A stretch of DNA of 64,000 nt from Schizochytrium sp. TIO01 (taxonomy: Eukaryota; Sar; Bigyra; Thraustochytrida; Thraustochytriidae): NCBI GenBank assembly GCA_004764695.1, contig SMSO01000032.1, forward strand, positions 6,716,668-6,780,667, read 5' to 3'. Positions 1 to 12,829 of this stretch are shown here, piece after piece. Below the pieces are notes generated by a model. That model was not told where the DNA came from. It did no database searches and saw nothing but the letters and a program-made list of their open reading frames with translations. A program made the translations under genes and the position numbers. Every line of letters begins with the position of its first letter. Position 1 is the first letter of the stretch.

Positions 1-1661
1 ATTAAATAACTGCTGTCCTTGGAATCCAATTCCAGAGCAGATCGACTCACGCTCTTATTCTGAGACTATGGCATCCTTGATTTGTGCTAGACATAAGTGA
101 GGAGGTTAGGTGAATTTGTTTCTTCAACTTTCACTGAATATCCCCCCATATTAGATTCTAGCGAATGTGTAAGCACGCCTCTGGTTTATGGCTGCACAAC
201 CACATGAGTCAGGTTATCTCCTGCTATTCCTATGCCACAAGTCCTAAATTCTTGAGGTCTTACAAGGGGACGCTTGAACTATTGGTGGTGTCCTGTTCAC
301 TTAATCCTTCGATCAGAGATCTCTGCATCTCCTAAATAGAATATGGGCCAGTCCACGTTGATGTTTATATCCAAGGTTCCCAGATAGCTAACTCTGTAAG
401 GATATGTATACAATTCCCTTTTAAGTCTCATCATGTATCCAAAGCTCATTGTCTTCATCCTCTTAGTTGACCTTTGGCTGATCAGGGACTAACTTTCAAT
501 AAGCTATGAAAGAAAAAGTGGTGGAGCTGCTGTTACAATATTCTACCAGAATGTTTGTCCGGATACTACAGAACCATGATCTCTGGCAAAACAGCTTCAG
601 CCGAGATTATTGCTGTGTAAGTCGCAGTGGTAGTGGTCTTAGATTATACCTTGAAAGATCTCCCTCAATTTGGAGCTGTATGTATCTAGAGAGTGCTCGT
701 ATGAAATTGATTCTATTTGCGAATACGCTGAGTTACAACAACTTTCCACAAAAGCTCAGCTACCGGGGTGATTTCAGAAGCACTAGCGTTCATGTAGCTT
801 CCTAGCTTAGATCATGGGCTGAAGTTAAATTAAACAACTTTGATATTTCAGATTGCTTTTTCCTGAATATTCGGTGCGAGGAAGAGAAAATTGTGATAAG
901 TGATCTCATACCTGTCATTCTGTAAAGAAATTTTGAGATGGAAGTAGATAAAATGTATATCGTAGCAGGTTAAATCAGTCGAGGAAGAGCAGTACTGGTT
1001 CAAATGTTCTTAATGTCAAATGCACCAAACGAATAAGTTGGAAAGAAGAACTGAAAGATTATTCAAATTTGGTAAAATTGATGTATAGTAATGTTACTTA
1101 TATATTTCAAAAGAAGGTACCTAAAGCATCGATGACGCAATCTTATTGCTGCATCGTCCTTCTGAGCATATGCATATGCACTTGAACATCAGTCAAGCGC
1201 AACGAAACAGAGACGTTTCTCGCAACTCGTAGAATTGGGCTGGAGGCAGTCAGTCACATGGGCTGCCTCATTTGGAATTCGCCACTCCTTGTAATTTGAA
1301 CAAAGAATGCAGTGTGAAGCGAATTATTTATCTGACTCGACCAAACAATGGCGAAGTCTGACATGATATCTAAACGTCTGTTGCGTCCTTAAAACACCTG
1401 GGTGTGTGATATGAACAATGGGTCACAACATGGGAATTGAGACATTTGAGTCTCCCTTAATCCTATGATGCCGATTGGCACGCAGGCTTATGTTATAGTC
1501 AAGTCCACGCATTGACACAATAATACTCAATGATATTATGCGTAGAGTGGCTCTTCAAGAGGCCCTCTAGGTCAATGCGAAGGCATGAGCTAAAATTTAC
1601 TGCTTCACATGTTTGTTTCTGTACTGTGCGCAGAGCCGGGTGCTTATCTTAGGCATCCCTT
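1..1661. other. Intergenic, no gene recognised
   Basis: AT-rich sequence without a convincing gene. The longest open frame (506-805, 99 codons) has a random-looking composition and no motif. I see no RNA gene or long repeat here. Confidence 0.5.
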
Positions 1662-1862
1662 TTAGTTGTTGTTCTTGTTTTCGTTGCTCTTGCCGGCCTT
1701 GCTGGCGAGGTCCGGAATGTTGAAGAAGAGTTTCCAGGGCGAGCGGTGTGCCTCTGCGCACTTGTCCTTGTAGTCTTCATATGCCTGCTGGCGGCGCTCT
1801 GCCGCAGTCTTCGGCACAACCGGGAGCTCCGGTGAGAGCACTGCTACGCGGGCGTTGGTCAT
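1662..1862 (-). CDS. Small SPWK-family protein, copy 1 (66 aa)
   Basis: Encodes a 66-residue soluble protein of unknown function. The frame uses an ATG and ends in an Asn/Lys-rich tail. It is supported mainly by a second minus-strand gene at 9431-9610 with the same plan. Both start M-T-x-x-R-V, then have RRQ-x-AY-x-x-Y-x-x-x-C near residues 23-35, then SPWK-x-x-F near residues 41-47, then a short variable tail. The conserved core is charged and probably helical up to the SPWK motif. There is no signal peptide and no membrane segment. GC is higher than in the flanks. Just upstream of the start lies a GCTC/GCTT microsatellite. I do not recognise the family; a small organelle-associated or complex subunit is only a guess. 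An overlapping 135-codon frame (1777-2184) is an artefact of that repeat. Confidence 0.6.
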   Translation of the reverse strand: MTNARVAVLSPELPVVPKTAAERRQQAYEDYKDKCAEAHRSPWKLFFNIPDLASKAGKSNENKNNN

Positions 1863-1901
1863 GATCTCTGTTTATTCTTTTCTCTACTGTCCTCTGCTGA
1901 T

Positions 1902-1918
1902 CGCTCGCTCGCTCGCTC

Positions 1919-1958
<40 letters not shown>

Positions 1959-1961
1959 GCT
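1902..1961. repeat. GCTC/GCTT tetranucleotide microsatellite
   Basis: About five GCTC units followed by about ten GCTT units, directly upstream of the small gene at 1862. It generates a spurious Lys-Gln-Ala-Ser ORF on the minus strand. Confidence 0.9.
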
Positions 1962-2749
1962 TCGAAGTCTTTGACTGTCTCAGTCGAGTCAACTCGAGTT
2001 TCGGGTTTGCTTTCTCAACAGCTCTGCTCGCTCTGCGGGCTCTCCATACTACTCCCTTCTGCCGCCCCAATCCGCTAGGTCCGGATAGGACCCTCCTACC
2101 GCGCTCGCTAGCCATTTGAGAGTGGCTCAGCGCGTCTTCCAGAGGGGACACATCTGTCGAGTGTCCTTCCTTAGTCAGCGCCACAGTCCCTCAATCCGCC
2201 AAGCTCAGCCTCTTTGCGCCTATTAACGGTGGGGAAAAGAAAGAGTAAAAGAATGAGAGAGGAACTTTAGTCGTGAAACTTTTTTCAGCTTCATCTCCCT
2301 CACTGCGCCTCTGAAAACAAAAAGAAAAAGGCTTTCAAGTAAAAGGAAAAGAAGAAGAAAGAACAAAGGGGAAAAAAGCTGGTGAAGAGAAAGAAGAAAA
2401 GGCCCCTCTTCTTCCTCTTCGCCAAACACTCGCACGAGGTAGGCAGGCACGTCAGCCAGCCAGCATGATAGCAACTCCGAGGCGGAATTGTCAGCGAACC
2501 CGGAAAAAGGAGAGAGAACAGAGCTCTTCGTTCGTTCTTCTCTCCTCTCTTCTGGAATAGACGAATAATTACCCCCTCATTGCGAGGCTTCTGCTCTCTT
2601 TGTTGGCTTCATTGTTTGTCTGTCTGTCTGTCTGGTGCTTCTTCGCTGGTTCAGAGAGTCCCTCTCTCGCCTCGTTTGCCGCCCGTTCCGTCGCGGTCTC
2701 TCGAGTTGAGTTGAGTTGAGTTGAGTGTTGTGCGCCTGTTTCTTAATTA

Positions 2750-2840
2750 TCTCTCTCTCTCTCTGTGTCTGTCTGTTTATCTGTTTATCTGTTGTTTGTC
2801 TGTCTTTTGAGAGAGAGAGAGAGAGAAACAGAGAGAGAGA
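2750..2840. repeat. CT / TCTG / GA low-complexity tract
   Basis: A run of CT dinucleotides passes into TCTG/TTTA units and then GA dinucleotides. Overlapping pseudo-ORFs on both strands come from the repeats. Confidence 0.85.
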
Positions 2841-3513
2841 AAGAGGCACATTCGATGGCCGTCTCTTCAAACTTACTTGCGAGTTACTTTGTGGCCACAA
2901 TGAGTGCTCCAGCGAGCCAGAGGCCCAAGCAGCCAATGCAGAGGTGTACGTGGGCAAAGGCGGCGAGAGAGCGACGCCACTTGCAAAAAGTCGCCGCTAA
3001 TCCACACACAGAAAAGGTGGCATGGAACAGTTTATTTATTGCGTTCTATTTTGAGAGACCCCTCATTGGTGGATAGATAAACAAACAAACAAACAAATAA
3101 ACAAACAAACATGAAATAGATAGATAATAGCTCCCTCCGCTTGCATCGTAAGAGTTACTCAATCAATCAGATCAGATCAGATCAAGTTAAATCAGATCAA
3201 ATCAAGCAAGCGACGGGATGGAGACGCTATCGAGGCTCCCAAACTTTAGTTTCCCCTACCTATTCGAATGCATGCCGAAGTTCGATGAAGAAGTGGTCTC
3301 CGAATTCTGAATCCCGTGCTTCTCTGAAAAACGTTTTTACTTTTTATTTTTAAAATTGAGCTTGAACTATTAATTGCTTTTCTAACTTTAAACAGTGCGA
3401 GAGAAAGAAAAAAAGAAAGAAAAGAATGGAAAGAAAGAAAGAAACCCCTGTGACCGAACTCGAGAAAGGCGCTTCCTTTCTTCTCTTTCGAGTTCGCCGC
3501 CATCCACATCCAC

Positions 3514-3576
3514 GTATACATCCATCCATCCATCCATCCATTCCTTCATTCCTTCATTCCTTCATTCCTTCGTTCC
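3514..3576. repeat. CATC then TTCATTCC repeats
   Basis: About six CATC units pass into four to five copies of an 8-bp TTCATTCC unit, which is itself two related tetranucleotides. This looks like stepwise drift of one microsatellite into another. Confidence 0.85.
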
Positions 3577-3773
3577 TTCTCCGTGCGGCCCAGACGGACC
3601 TCAGGCAGGGTAGAGAGGCCTCGCGGTGCGTGGGACTCGAAACGGGGCCCACGGCTGCTCAATTGGGGGCTTTGCAGGGTTGGTTTTATCGACGGTGCTA
3701 ATAAGAGAGAAATCTATGCTCGAGAGGGCATAAACGATGGAACAACCCATAAAGCAAAAAACAACCCATAAAA

Positions 3774-3840
3774 CAATCAATCAATCAATCAATCAAACAA
3801 ACAAACAAACAAACAAACAAACAAATAAATAAATAAAGCA
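3774..3840. repeat. TCAA/ACAA/ATAA composite microsatellite
   Basis: Successive TCAA, ACAA and ATAA tetranucleotide blocks form one continuous tract of about 65 bp. Confidence 0.85.
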
Positions 3841-4013
3841 ATGAACAAATAAATACACAAACAAACAAGCAAAGTCCTGCACAGGAAGGAGGAGAGAAGG
3901 AAAGAGACCACGTCTGAGATCGCTTTTCGCTTTTCTGAGAGGTCTTCTTTGCTCTTTGGTTTGTCCCGTGCCAGAACGGCCGCTGTGCGTCGCATGCATG
4001 CCTCTGAGGGACT

Positions 4014-4061
4014 GAGAGACAGACAGACAGACAGACAGATAGATAGATAGACAGACAGACC
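4014..4061. repeat. AGAC/AGAT microsatellite
   Basis: Two AGAC blocks surround a short AGAT block. Long Ser/Leu/Cys-rich minus-strand ORFs across it are repeat artefacts. Confidence 0.85.
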
Positions 4062-6410
4062 TGCGCCGCAGAGCTCTGCTGGCGTGCCACGAATCGTTGG
4101 CGCTGTCTTGAAGACAGAAGACCTTCTCTTCTGAAGACAAAGGCGAACTTTCGAATAATTTATTTTCACCATTAAAACTTAATTAATTCAACACAAACTC
4201 ATCAAACAAAAACAGTGAAAACAGTCACATTCTCACAGAGACAGAACAGGCTCCTAGCGAGGCCCTATCCACCCCTAAGCTTACGGCGCCCGTTCTCTCC
4301 CCTCTCTTTCTCTCCCAGCTCTTGCGACAGCTCGTTCTCTTCACAGGCCAGTCTTAACGGGACACCTAGCTAGTGCTACCCCCAATCGGGGTTCCGCAGT
4401 CTGAGCGACGACGAAGGGCTCTTTTTCTCTTTCCTTTTCTCCCGTGGCTTACAGTTACACATAGGTGGAGCCTAGTGGCTTGGGATTTCAAACTCGGTTT
4501 GAGAGGGAGAAAGAAATCAGGAGTGAGTGATTCAGACGCGTGAGAATTCAGTGTCAGTTCTCAGAAAAGGACTGCAAAGTTCGGCACAGCGGCGGCGGAA
4601 GTTTGGGCAGTCATTCATTCATTCCTTCATTCATTCTCACATTGATTGATTGATTGCTTGTTTGTTTGTTGAGGCAGCCACAGGCAGTCAAAAGCAGTCG
4701 GGGCGGCTGTGGCCAATCAATGGTGCGTCGCAGGGCTTTGGGCGGACCTCGCCCCGGGCTGATTTATCGGCGAGTCCGTGAGCTGATTGGCCGCCCGCAC
4801 GTGTCTCTGGCTTCAGTTCCTTCGCTCATTTTGCCGAATTTATCTCTCTCTGTTCTGTCTGTCTAAGCTGTGCATTGTAGTATATGGCATAGATTTTTTT
4901 TTTTTTTTAATGTTTTTGTTTGTTGTTGTTAGAATAAATTGAGAGTACAAATAAAATATTGTGAAATTAAAAAAAGATAAAATGGCAGGAGAAGGGTCGT
5001 GGTGGAAAAGAACAGCATTGGGGATGATTAGAGTAGTTCTAGCGAAAAGAACGACCACGGAAGCGACGAGAAGGCCTCTTTGGAACATCCTCCTCGAGAC
5101 ACCCACTGCTATCGTTTCGCGTAGGAGGTGCTACGCTTGAAAGAGATACGGGCTGATAAGAGTTCCTAGGATGTGCTAGCCTCGCAGAGTTGGCAAAGCT
5201 CAGCGAGACCTGGGAAGCAAGGAGCCAGAGGGCAGGCCCTCCCTGAGCTTGTATCAAACCGATCGACGCAAAGAACACCTCTGACGAATGAAGTGCGGAG
5301 AGTGTTCTAAAGAAAAAGTAATGAACGAACAGGCAGAATGCAGACAATATAAATATACGGACCAAGTTCAACTTTCGAAGACATCCTTTGCACTGCTGGA
5401 CGCGGGTTTTCAGCTCTTTGGCTCAGCTTTCATGCATTCTCTTAGATACTCAGTTCGGCGAATCGATTCATAAACGGATGACTGATTGATCGAGTGGTGA
5501 ATATTCGAACGAAGATCCGAAGGGGAAAGCAGACAGACCTCAAGAAGAAAGCAAGAAAGCAAGAAGCGACACACCGATGGGGTCCTTTCTTTAACGTTTA
5601 AGTGCGATTCGTATCTTTCGTATCTTTTGTACTTTGCTTTTTCAGGTTCTTTGAGTCGTCTGTCACCTTCAGCGCTGTTGATAAATAAATAGCCAAATAC
5701 AAAGAAGACTCCGCCATGGCCATGAGTTTCAAGAAACGAGGGAAACGGTAGCCAGCCCGCCCTCGAAAGCTCGGCAGCACTTGGGAACCATGCACGCACG
5801 GGCCACTTCGAACTTAAGTCAGCATGGCATTGGACGCGAAGACCCAACCAAAGAAACGGCCCACCTCAGTCCCAACTTCTTCTACAACGTTTTCTGTCTT
5901 TCTGTCTGTTCAACTCTCTATCTGTTCACTCTATTTGTTCTATTCCTTCAAGTTGTTCTAACCTGTTCATCTGCACTACTACTACCCCCTACATAGCTAG
6001 GCACTAGACAAATCCATCCAGTGGGCCACAAGCTTGAACGTCCCCCCCCCCGCCGCCCGACCCCTACTTCATACGGGCCAGAACTCACCCGTTCTATGTT
6101 CCAGAGGCTCCAGAGGTTCTGGGTCCCGCAAGATCTAGGGATTCCGACCGCCTTTGTCCGTCTGGGATTTCTTTGAGTTCATGATGGTACTTGTTCAAGT
6201 TAATTAGTACTTAATTGGGGGGCTGTCGCGATGGCTGGCTGAGGATATATGTCTCTAGCCAGAGCCAAGATGAAGGCGGAGATCAAGATTGGGAGGCACA
6301 GACGCCTCGCCTCGTTCGAGTTGAAAGGCCATTGAGCTGTTTCCAGGTTTCGTTTGATTGATTGGTTGATTGATTTGCCGTGGTTTTGAGATTTCTTGAA
6401 ACTTGCGACT

Positions 6411-6470
6411 TGTTTTGTTTTGTTTTGTTTTGTTTTGTTTTGTTTTGTTTTGTTTTGTTTTATTTTGTTT
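6411..6470. repeat. TTTTG pentanucleotide repeat
   Basis: About twelve tandem TGTTT/TTTTG units with one late substitution (TATTT). No gene is associated. Confidence 0.95.
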
Positions 6471-6739
6471 GATTACGTATGCTTTCAAGTTTGCTGGTGA
6501 GAGTGCCCTCTTCAAGTTTGATTGGAGACACCAATGTTCCGTGACGAGTGCTCGGGACTGGGACCTCGAGGGCTGCCAACTTCAAAACGGGGGCGGCCTT
6601 TGACACGCCCCAGTGCGCTCATGTCGCGACCAATTGGAGATGCGAGGCCATGGGTCACTAGGGAAACGAAGCGACTTGAGCTTTCGAAGCTGTCTGTTTC
6701 TTCGTCTTGACTTGAATATCAAAATATCAAAAACGAAGG

Positions 6740-6934
<195 letters not shown>

Positions 6935-9430
6935 CCGCTTAGTTTTGCTATTTTCTTCTGTTTTTAGTTTTGAGGGGTTCTGAAGAGAACGGAACGCGCG
7001 GCGGCCACCACCGTCGCCTTCATCATACTGACTTAATTCTTTTCGTGTTGTTAGAACTAACTCTTTTTAAAATTTGATTTTAAACATTTAAATTTTAAAG
7101 TCTTACTTAAAAAAAGATTTTAAAAAATTAATAAATTTTAATTATAGATAGCAAAATGATTAGAAGGAAAAGCTTAGAAGCCGAAACTTCTGCCTAAGAG
7201 GTGCTGGTTCAAGAGAATAAAAACTCAAATTAGTATTTAAAAAAATCCAACCCGAGCCCAGAACTGCTCGATTTTTGAAATTTGAAATTTGAAATTGCGG
7301 AAATGAATTCTGCTCGTCTCGCAAACGGAGAACTTGAGATCGATCCCTCGGGACCCTAAAGCCGCTGCAGACTCGCAGCTGCGCAGAGACTGCGTCGCGA
7401 GACCGTGCCAGGCACGGGCGTTCCAAGCGGACCGGCGCAAGAGACGCCTCCCGGAGAGAGAAACGACTGCGCAGCGTTGACGTGGGAGACGAGCTGGCAG
7501 GCAGGCAGGCAGGCAGGCTGGCGCGGCGAACTTCCTTCGTGCCAAGCTCGAGTTCCTCGAGAGCCATAGGGAGCTTGCGAGCGCTCCAGCTAGCTCCAGC
7601 CAGCTCCAGGGGGCTGGAGGAGAGCCAGGTCGAGGAGATACCGCGAGGTTGCAGAAGTCTCAGGGCAACGGGATACATGCAAAGGAGAGCGCCAGCCAAA
7701 GATCTTCAAGAAATCGGTAAATCGATCGATCTTTTCATAACCTTAGGGGGAAAATCATCTCGTATGGCGTGCAAGTGCAAGCAATAGATGATAGGTCCTC
7801 AGGACCATCAATGGCAGCTTCCAGAGCTGGGCATGGCTTTGAGAATAATTTGCTGGAGACTGTCGGAGATAATTCTTTTTTCTTTATCTTCTTTTGGAAA
7901 AAGGTGGGATAGCTTAAATGTTTGCTATCAATCAATCGATCAATGGATTAATCAATCAAAGTATTCAGAGACGGCGAAGATTGAACTTCGAAACGGAAAG
8001 TGCCTTGGAGAAAGTAGGACTGGCGTAAACGTCTTCTTGAGGCGCCTTGATCACGATCTCAACGACTAATGGGCGATAAATGGGGGAGCAAGGTTGAATA
8101 GCTTAAGAAAAGAAATGAAGGAGCTTCCCCGTCTGCGTCAGTAGAGCCGCTGAACATATTATTTAGTCGAAGAAGTTATAGATTGGTTCGAGAGGCTGAA
8201 TTCGTACTTAGGCTTCGTGATTCAGGTGCAGCGACACCGAATTGTGCGGACTAAGGGCAGAGGAATCCCGTCTCCTCCTGCTTCTCCTCGGCACGACCTG
8301 CAGGTGGGAGCGTGGCCGGACATGCCGACAGGTTTTAAGTTCATCGATTGCTAAAAGTACATTCATTTTCCAGTTGCCTGCATACGACAATTTCTTCTCG
8401 CTTGTAGCTTGAGGAGTCACGATCACTATTGCTTCCTCTGATACACTGGCGAAAACATTCCACTTGCGTCGTGTGGTGCTTATAGCTGCTATTTCTAGTG
8501 AGACGGGATGAAAAGAAAAGTGATTGATCAATTTTTGTTACGTTGCTCTCGAATGATACGTACCTTCTTACCTGCTGCGATCTTGACATTGAGCGTAGCG
8601 ATAATGACAGAGTTATGATCCCTGTCCGCGAGTGCTGGAGACCGCTCCATAACAAAACACAAGGACTTGTAGCACCGGGAATCGTCGACCAAGCAAGCAG
8701 GCCTTTGCTGTTGGCTGTGAGTACATACTAAGACTTTGGGGAGGACTGAAGATACCATCCCTCCACTTATGCAGTATGATCGTAGAATATGATCGGTGCT
8801 GGTTTGGTTGTGCAGGTTCGAGTTGGGCTTTAGTTCGTAATTCAGAAGTAGGCTGGCGCCCAACGCATGTTAATTGGAATGGTTTGAATCTAACAATTAT
8901 ATTCAGACTCGAGCGACGAACAAGAGCTGTTCATCTCTTCCTAACGGCTACCGCTTAGGTACTCTTCTGAGACAGTTGTTTCGTTATCTTTTCAGGTACA
9001 ATCAGAAGTACAGGATATCTTCTTATTCGTTAGACTGGTATTATTCAAGGGTTTCCAAAAAGATCAAGTACCTCAAAAGCTCATTGACTGTTTAACCTTG
9101 GAGAAACTTTGCAAAAAGTAAAAAAATGAAGTTAAAACTTGAAGTTCGTCTCGTCTACTTTACTACTACTACAATCAGTGGTCATGGGTAGGCCAGGCTT
9201 ACTTGTGGCAACGATTCTATTAGAGAGGGAAAAGTCGGTCGCGAGATCCTACAATTTGCTCCCAAGATTCCAAAGCCAAGGTTGAAGTCAGGATGTCCTC
9301 CTCAAGCAGGGCAATTTGGATATTGGACTCGAAATTTGTAGCATTGCGGCCACATGCGGCAGATTGAGCGCCTTTACAAAGGCTTTACATTACAGCTGCA
9401 TTCTTCGCTGGCGAATTTGGTCTATTGAGC

Positions 9431-9610
9431 TCACAAGCCAGTCTTGGGGATGTTGGTGTGAGAAGAAAGTACCGGCTGCGTGAAGAGGTATTTCCACGGG
9501 CTCTTAACAATATCATGGCAACGGGCCTGGTACTCTTGATAGGCCATTTGTCTACGCTGGCCACGGCTCAAGATGGGGCCGACAGATGCAACAACACGTG
9601 GAGCAGTCAT
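9431..9610 (-). CDS. Small SPWK-family protein, copy 2 (59 aa)
   Basis: A 59-residue ORF with an ATG at 9610 and a TGA at 9431. It matches the 66-residue product at 1662-1862 along most of its length: M-T-A-P-R-V at the start, RRQMAYQEYQARC at residues 19-31, and SPWKYLF at residues 37-43. Tyr, Cys, Ser-Pro-Trp-Lys and Phe stand at equivalent places. Its tail is not Asn-rich. Codon choice is even and the GC content exceeds that of neighbouring DNA, as in the other real genes here. No signal peptide or membrane segment is visible. Function is unknown. The similarity of two independent loci makes chance unlikely, because the nucleotide sequences differ at many synonymous positions. Confidence 0.65.
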   Translation of the reverse strand: MTAPRVVASVGPILSRGQRRQMAYQEYQARCHDIVKSPWKYLFTQPVLSSHTNIPKTGL

Positions 9611-12600
9611 GATGATTTAGAGCGAGGAATGTGTATTCTTGTTGTTCAATGCAAAAGTCCTGTGGCTTGGGATGATTGAGGTTTTGCTGACGAGCTTTCA
9701 AAGATCTTTGCTTCTTGTGAATGCTTGTGGATAAGCTGTAGAGCTTGTTTCGGGTCTGCTGCTGACTTGCTGCAGGTTTTGATCTCGACGAAGTAATCTT
9801 TAATCCGTTGTCCCAACTATGCAGTAATGCCATTTGTGTGCTTTAGAACTTGCTTCTACCAGTCTAATAAAATCTCTAACTAATCTTAACCGTCCTGTAA
9901 GCATAAATTGTGCATGACTTTCGCCTTAACTATGATTGCCAGACATCCATCTGTTCTCCGTCTCTTGCGCACTCACAAAACTGACTCGTCTCACAAGCAC
10001 AACGAATACATCCGCTATATATTGCCACGAATTCTGCCCGATGAACACCTGCTTCACCCTCTTTCGACAACATTATAAATTGTCTTCCCCCCCACTACCA
10101 AGGATAACGAAACACTGCCAATAATTTCCAGCCAAAGTTCTTCTTCGGTTTTGGGACCTCGGCTCTGCCACTCAAACTCACCCTTGCACTCGTGCAAATA
10201 AAACTATCAGTACTACGGTCCCCCTCCAAGGCTCCATATTGCTTTTGCTTCGTAGAACCACTTCAAGCGCCCCGGTAGGTACAAGGCTTTACTATCCTCT
10301 CCACTAGGAAGGCACTAGGGCATCTCGAATCAGCACTTGTAGGTACCAGCAGGAAACAAAACACAAACGGAAGCTGGCCACATCTGATGCGTCCCGCCCG
10401 CATCGTCCCAGGTTCTTCAAGTTCGTCTCTTCATCTTCGCCACCCTGAGAAACAGAAACGAACTGTGTGATTCTCCACTCTCTCGACATGGTATTGGAGT
10501 TCAAACGGAACGCGCTGTCTTCTGGAGAATGGCTAGCCAGCAGGAGGCAGCCAGGCAGGAAGTCTGATCATACAGCATGAGACTTCCCTCTGATTCACCC
10601 CCGTCGTGGCGGACGGCTTGTGCTCCGAGGCAGTACGAGTAAGGCGTGATATTGAATGCATCGTCAAGCAACGCTGCGATCAACGAACACGGTAAGTTGA
10701 AGACATAATCAGCTAACTTGCCTCATCACGTGCGGCAAGTTGCCTTTGCAAGCACGTGCAGCTAGCTGCTCATGAATATGGTGATGACGTGAAGAAGCTC
10801 GAGATCGCCGCTTCCGCAAGGGTGCCACGAGAAATGAGTGACCCTCGCGGAGCCGGGACCTGGACACCCTAGGAAGTTAGTTGGTGCTTCTTGGCGAACC
10901 GTTGGGATGCACGCGTACGCCGCCGCCTCTTAGATTTCTTTGATGGCTAGAGATTGGGCAATCGAGCGATTGGTCGGTTGATTGGGTGCTTGCGAAAACC
11001 GACGCATGCTAACGAAGAATCAGCAGGAAAACCACCAGCAAGGGTTCTGTCAAGATGCGTGCGTACCTCACTCGGAGTTTACAGCTTCTTGCCGGGTTTT
11101 CTGAGTGGACAGCATGCTGAGAATCAGTTTGAGTAGCCTGAGATGCTACGAGGAGCGGTCGACGGTGGTGTGTGATTTGCGACAGGGGTTCTTGCACTTA
11201 GAACGAGACTTGTGCAACACGAAAACCTTAGTTTGTACTGTCTGCACTCGCACGAATATGCCCCGAGACGGTAAGTGAATTCACTCGTTCTTGGCCTTGG
11301 CTCTGGAGGGCGGCGTGCGTATCGATTCTCACCAGCATGCGCGGCCTGTTCTGGAGTTCCCTTTGTCCTGTTGGCTAAGTCGGGGGGTGGTGGTGGCTCG
11401 ATCGACCATGAAACTTTGAGCAATTGAAAAGGAACGGGTCGACAAATTTGTGGCGATGACGCTGCGCTGGAGTGGGCCGATTGAAGAGAAGACACAGCCA
11501 AGGTTCCATCAATTGGTTTATAGTGCACAAAACACATGGGTGCCGGAATCATCGCCAACTTGATGGTCAAGACCTCTGGCCGTGCTTGACAGTTACATGA
11601 TCTTGTAGAAAACTTCAACCAATAAAAACGGCGTCAGAGGCTGCTACCGTGAACGAGGCTCACGGCTCGGTTTCAACACAGGAAATATTTCACGGCAGAA
11701 CCCATAAATGTAAATCGAAGAAAGCTTGAGCAGCACGTGCGAGAGATAGTCAATAGCCACAATACATCATGATAGTAGCACTATAGAAATGGCCTGTAAT
11801 ACAAATGAAAAGCTTTACACAAAATGTTAAAATGTTTACGTTGGTCCATCGTTTCATGACTTGCTTCAAAAGCTGCGTGCGCTCATGGGAAAAGATAAAA
11901 GAGGCCTATCTCGAACTCAATGTACAACTATCCTAGTAAATGCATGCTTAACTTCGTTTAAAAGAAAAGAAAAGGAAAATGATGTAGGTTAAGTCCCGGC
12001 AGATAAACGCACGATGGGATTTTCTTGGCTGTTTTCAAACAGCAAATGATAATAGTGATTTAATCACGAACAAACCTATGAAAAATGAAGATATGAAAAA
12101 TGAAAAGTTCCTCCAAATACATAATCAATTCTATTGGGTAGAGACCCTGTCGAAATACAAGTGAAATTCATATAACAAGGTGACTGGTAACAATGCCCTG
12201 ATAGAACATTGATACGATCTGGCAGAATTATAATTCTTTGTGGCGTAAATTTGCCTATACAGTATAGTGGAGTGGAAACATTTATTCTCTAACGCCCACA
12301 ATGTGTTTGATCATTTTGATATGATCGCGCAAAATGTATTCCTTAACTGCAAACTTGCCATCGTGCAATGTTGAACGACAACTTGCAAATCCCCTCCATT
12401 ATTCTACTCTATACCTCCAGCCAGCCAACTCGACTATTTTTTCCATAGCCCTTGCTCGAACTTGAAATCCCTTTTTCGTCTTCTTAACTGTATCTCCTCG
12501 ACTCCTGTGATTTCTTCACTAGCAGTTACCCTCAATTTTCTTGCCCTGCTACAGCTTGAGTTCAACCCATGTATCCCAATCCTGCGTTTTCCAAATGTGG

Positions 12601-12829
12601 TAGGTTGTAGAACTAAATTTCTTGACTTGCTTTACTATTTATTACCTAGGTACTTACTAGTGTTTCAAGCAAGGATAGAATTGGGTTGCTGCCAATATTC
12701 TTACCATAAAATTTCTCCTCTTCTCTAATTTATTTTTGCCCATCAAGAGTCCGAATCGCAGTCAAAACCAGGTTCGCCAAGTCTAGGCCCGCAGGTCTAG
12801 TGATTGGTGATTGGCGAGCTGCCTTTGCG
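9611..12829. other. Intergenic, no firm gene
   Basis: No convincing complete gene. An exon-like frame at about 10752-10869 (plus) has good codon composition but no start. 11640-12800 is AT-rich and appears empty. An exact 8-bp inverted repeat (AACTTGCC...GGCAAGTT) occurs near 10713-10743, beside two CACGTG hexamers. Confidence 0.5.

Noticed and set aside
2725-4172. Several 90-127 codon ORFs rich in Leu/Ser/Cys/Arg-Glu
   Set aside because: All are translations of tetranucleotide or CT/GA repeats.
7160-7699. 179-codon minus-strand ORF
   Set aside because: Low-complexity GC-rich DNA with GGCA repeats; the peptide is Arg/Ser/Leu-rich without any motif, and competing frames are equally open.
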